DNA of 5,148 nt from Opitutus sp. GAS368. Its GTDB lineage: Bacteria; Verrucomicrobiota; Verrucomicrobiae; Opitutales; UBA953. The DNA is taken from NCBI GenBank assembly GCA_943332745.1, contig CALQQQ010000105.1, forward strand, positions 1-5,148. The letters run 5' to 3'. A program made the position numbers and the translations under genes. The number at the start of each line of letters is the position of its first letter. The first letter of the stretch is position 1. Below the pieces are notes generated by a model. It was given only the letters and a program-made list of their open reading frames with translations. It did not search any database and was not told where the DNA came from. Of the stretch, positions 4,789 to 5,148 are shown in pieces.

Positions 4789-5148
4789 ATGAATACCCTT
4801 CTCGCCGCCGCCGGTATCGATCCTTGGATTGCCGTCTGCTCGCTCGTCACCGTCGTCATCACCGTCGGCATGGGCTTCTGGACCGCCGGCAAGTCCAAGA
4901 GCGCCGGCGACTTCTTCGTCGCGGGCCGCTCGGTCTCCGTGGGCTGGAACGCTTCCGCCATCTCGGGCGAATACCTCTCCGCCGCGTCCTTCATGGGCGT
5001 CGCGGGCATGGTGATGGCAACGGGTTATGATGCGCTCTGGTATCCCGTCTGCTATGCTTGCGGCTACCTGTTCCTCCTGCTCTTCATCGCCGGCCCGCTG
5101 CGTCGCTTCGGCGCCTACACCATCCCGGACTTCGCCGAAGGCCGCTAT
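4789..5148 (+). CDS. actP: ActP-like sodium/solute symporter (3' truncated by window end)
   Basis: The first 120 codons of a solute:sodium symporter (SSS) family permease are visible, out of roughly 550 expected. Helix 1 is at about 13-31, followed by the cytoplasmic stretch TAGKSKSAGDFFVAGRSV (32-49). Next comes the characteristic SGEYLSAASFMGVAG (59-73) in the helix that helps form the Na+/substrate site, then GYDALWYP (79-86), a third helix to about 103, and LRRFGAYTIPDFAEGRY (104-120). These blocks line up well with E. coli ActP (AGDYMSAASFLG, GYDGLIY, LGRYTFADVASYR). Unlike E. coli ActP, there is no cleaved signal peptide; the protein starts almost directly with helix 1. The ATG lies one base after the yjcH stop and lacks its own ribosome-binding site. 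Acetate is the likely substrate, but propionate, pyruvate or other short carboxylates cannot be excluded. Confidence 0.9.
   Translation, partial: MNTLLAAAGIDPWIAVCSLVTVVITVGMGFWTAGKSKSAGDFFVAGRSVSVGWNASAISGEYLSAASFMGVAGMVMATGYDALWYPVCYACGYLFLLLFIAGPLRRFGAYTIPDFAEGRY

Noticed and set aside
1..5148. CRISPR array, tRNA, rRNA, insertion sequence or phage attachment site
   Set aside because: I saw no spaced direct repeats, tRNA-like cloverleaf, rRNA signature, transposase or terminal inverted repeats. The window is almost fully occupied by the seven genes listed.

Overview
The window is GC-rich, compact bacterial chromosome, apparently from a Gram-negative organism because it encodes an outer-membrane TonB-dependent receptor with its energy-transduction proteins. 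The style (high GC, small four-gene TonB cassette, YjcH/ActP pair, few Shine-Dalgarno sequences) would suit an Opitutus-like verrucomicrobium. That placement is an impression only, because no rRNA or marker gene is present.

Layout. Bases 1-128 hold the 3' end of an unidentified rightward gene, closed by a strong hairpin terminator (152-179). From 4366 down to 189 runs a leftward five-gene block with almost no spacing: a ZnuD-like TonB-dependent receptor (2375-4366), tonB (1727-2371, TTG start), exbB (1096-1722), exbD (686-1099) and a small membrane-anchored coiled-coil protein (189-689). Gaps are 3 nt and 4 nt, followed by two ATGA overlaps, so the block is very probably one translationally coupled operon. 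It meets the rightward gene tail-to-tail at the terminator hairpin.

A 109-bp divergent intergenic region (4367-4475) separates this operon from a rightward pair: yjcH (DUF485, 4476-4787) and the first 120 codons of an ActP-like sodium/solute symporter (4789-5148, cut by the window end). The region carries a clear palindrome, TTGCAA-N5-TTGCAA, which could be the operator for a metal-responsive repressor.

How the genes work together. The receptor would bind a substrate, by family most likely zinc or a zinc complex. TonB would drive its uptake through the outer membrane using the proton motive force harvested by ExbB/ExbD. The receptor thus appears to carry its own dedicated TonB motor. The last gene has no assigned function and carries a regular four-fold heptad repeat; it is the least explained part of the cassette. 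The divergent pair belongs to acetate or other short-chain carboxylate uptake and has no obvious functional link to the cassette beyond the shared upstream region.
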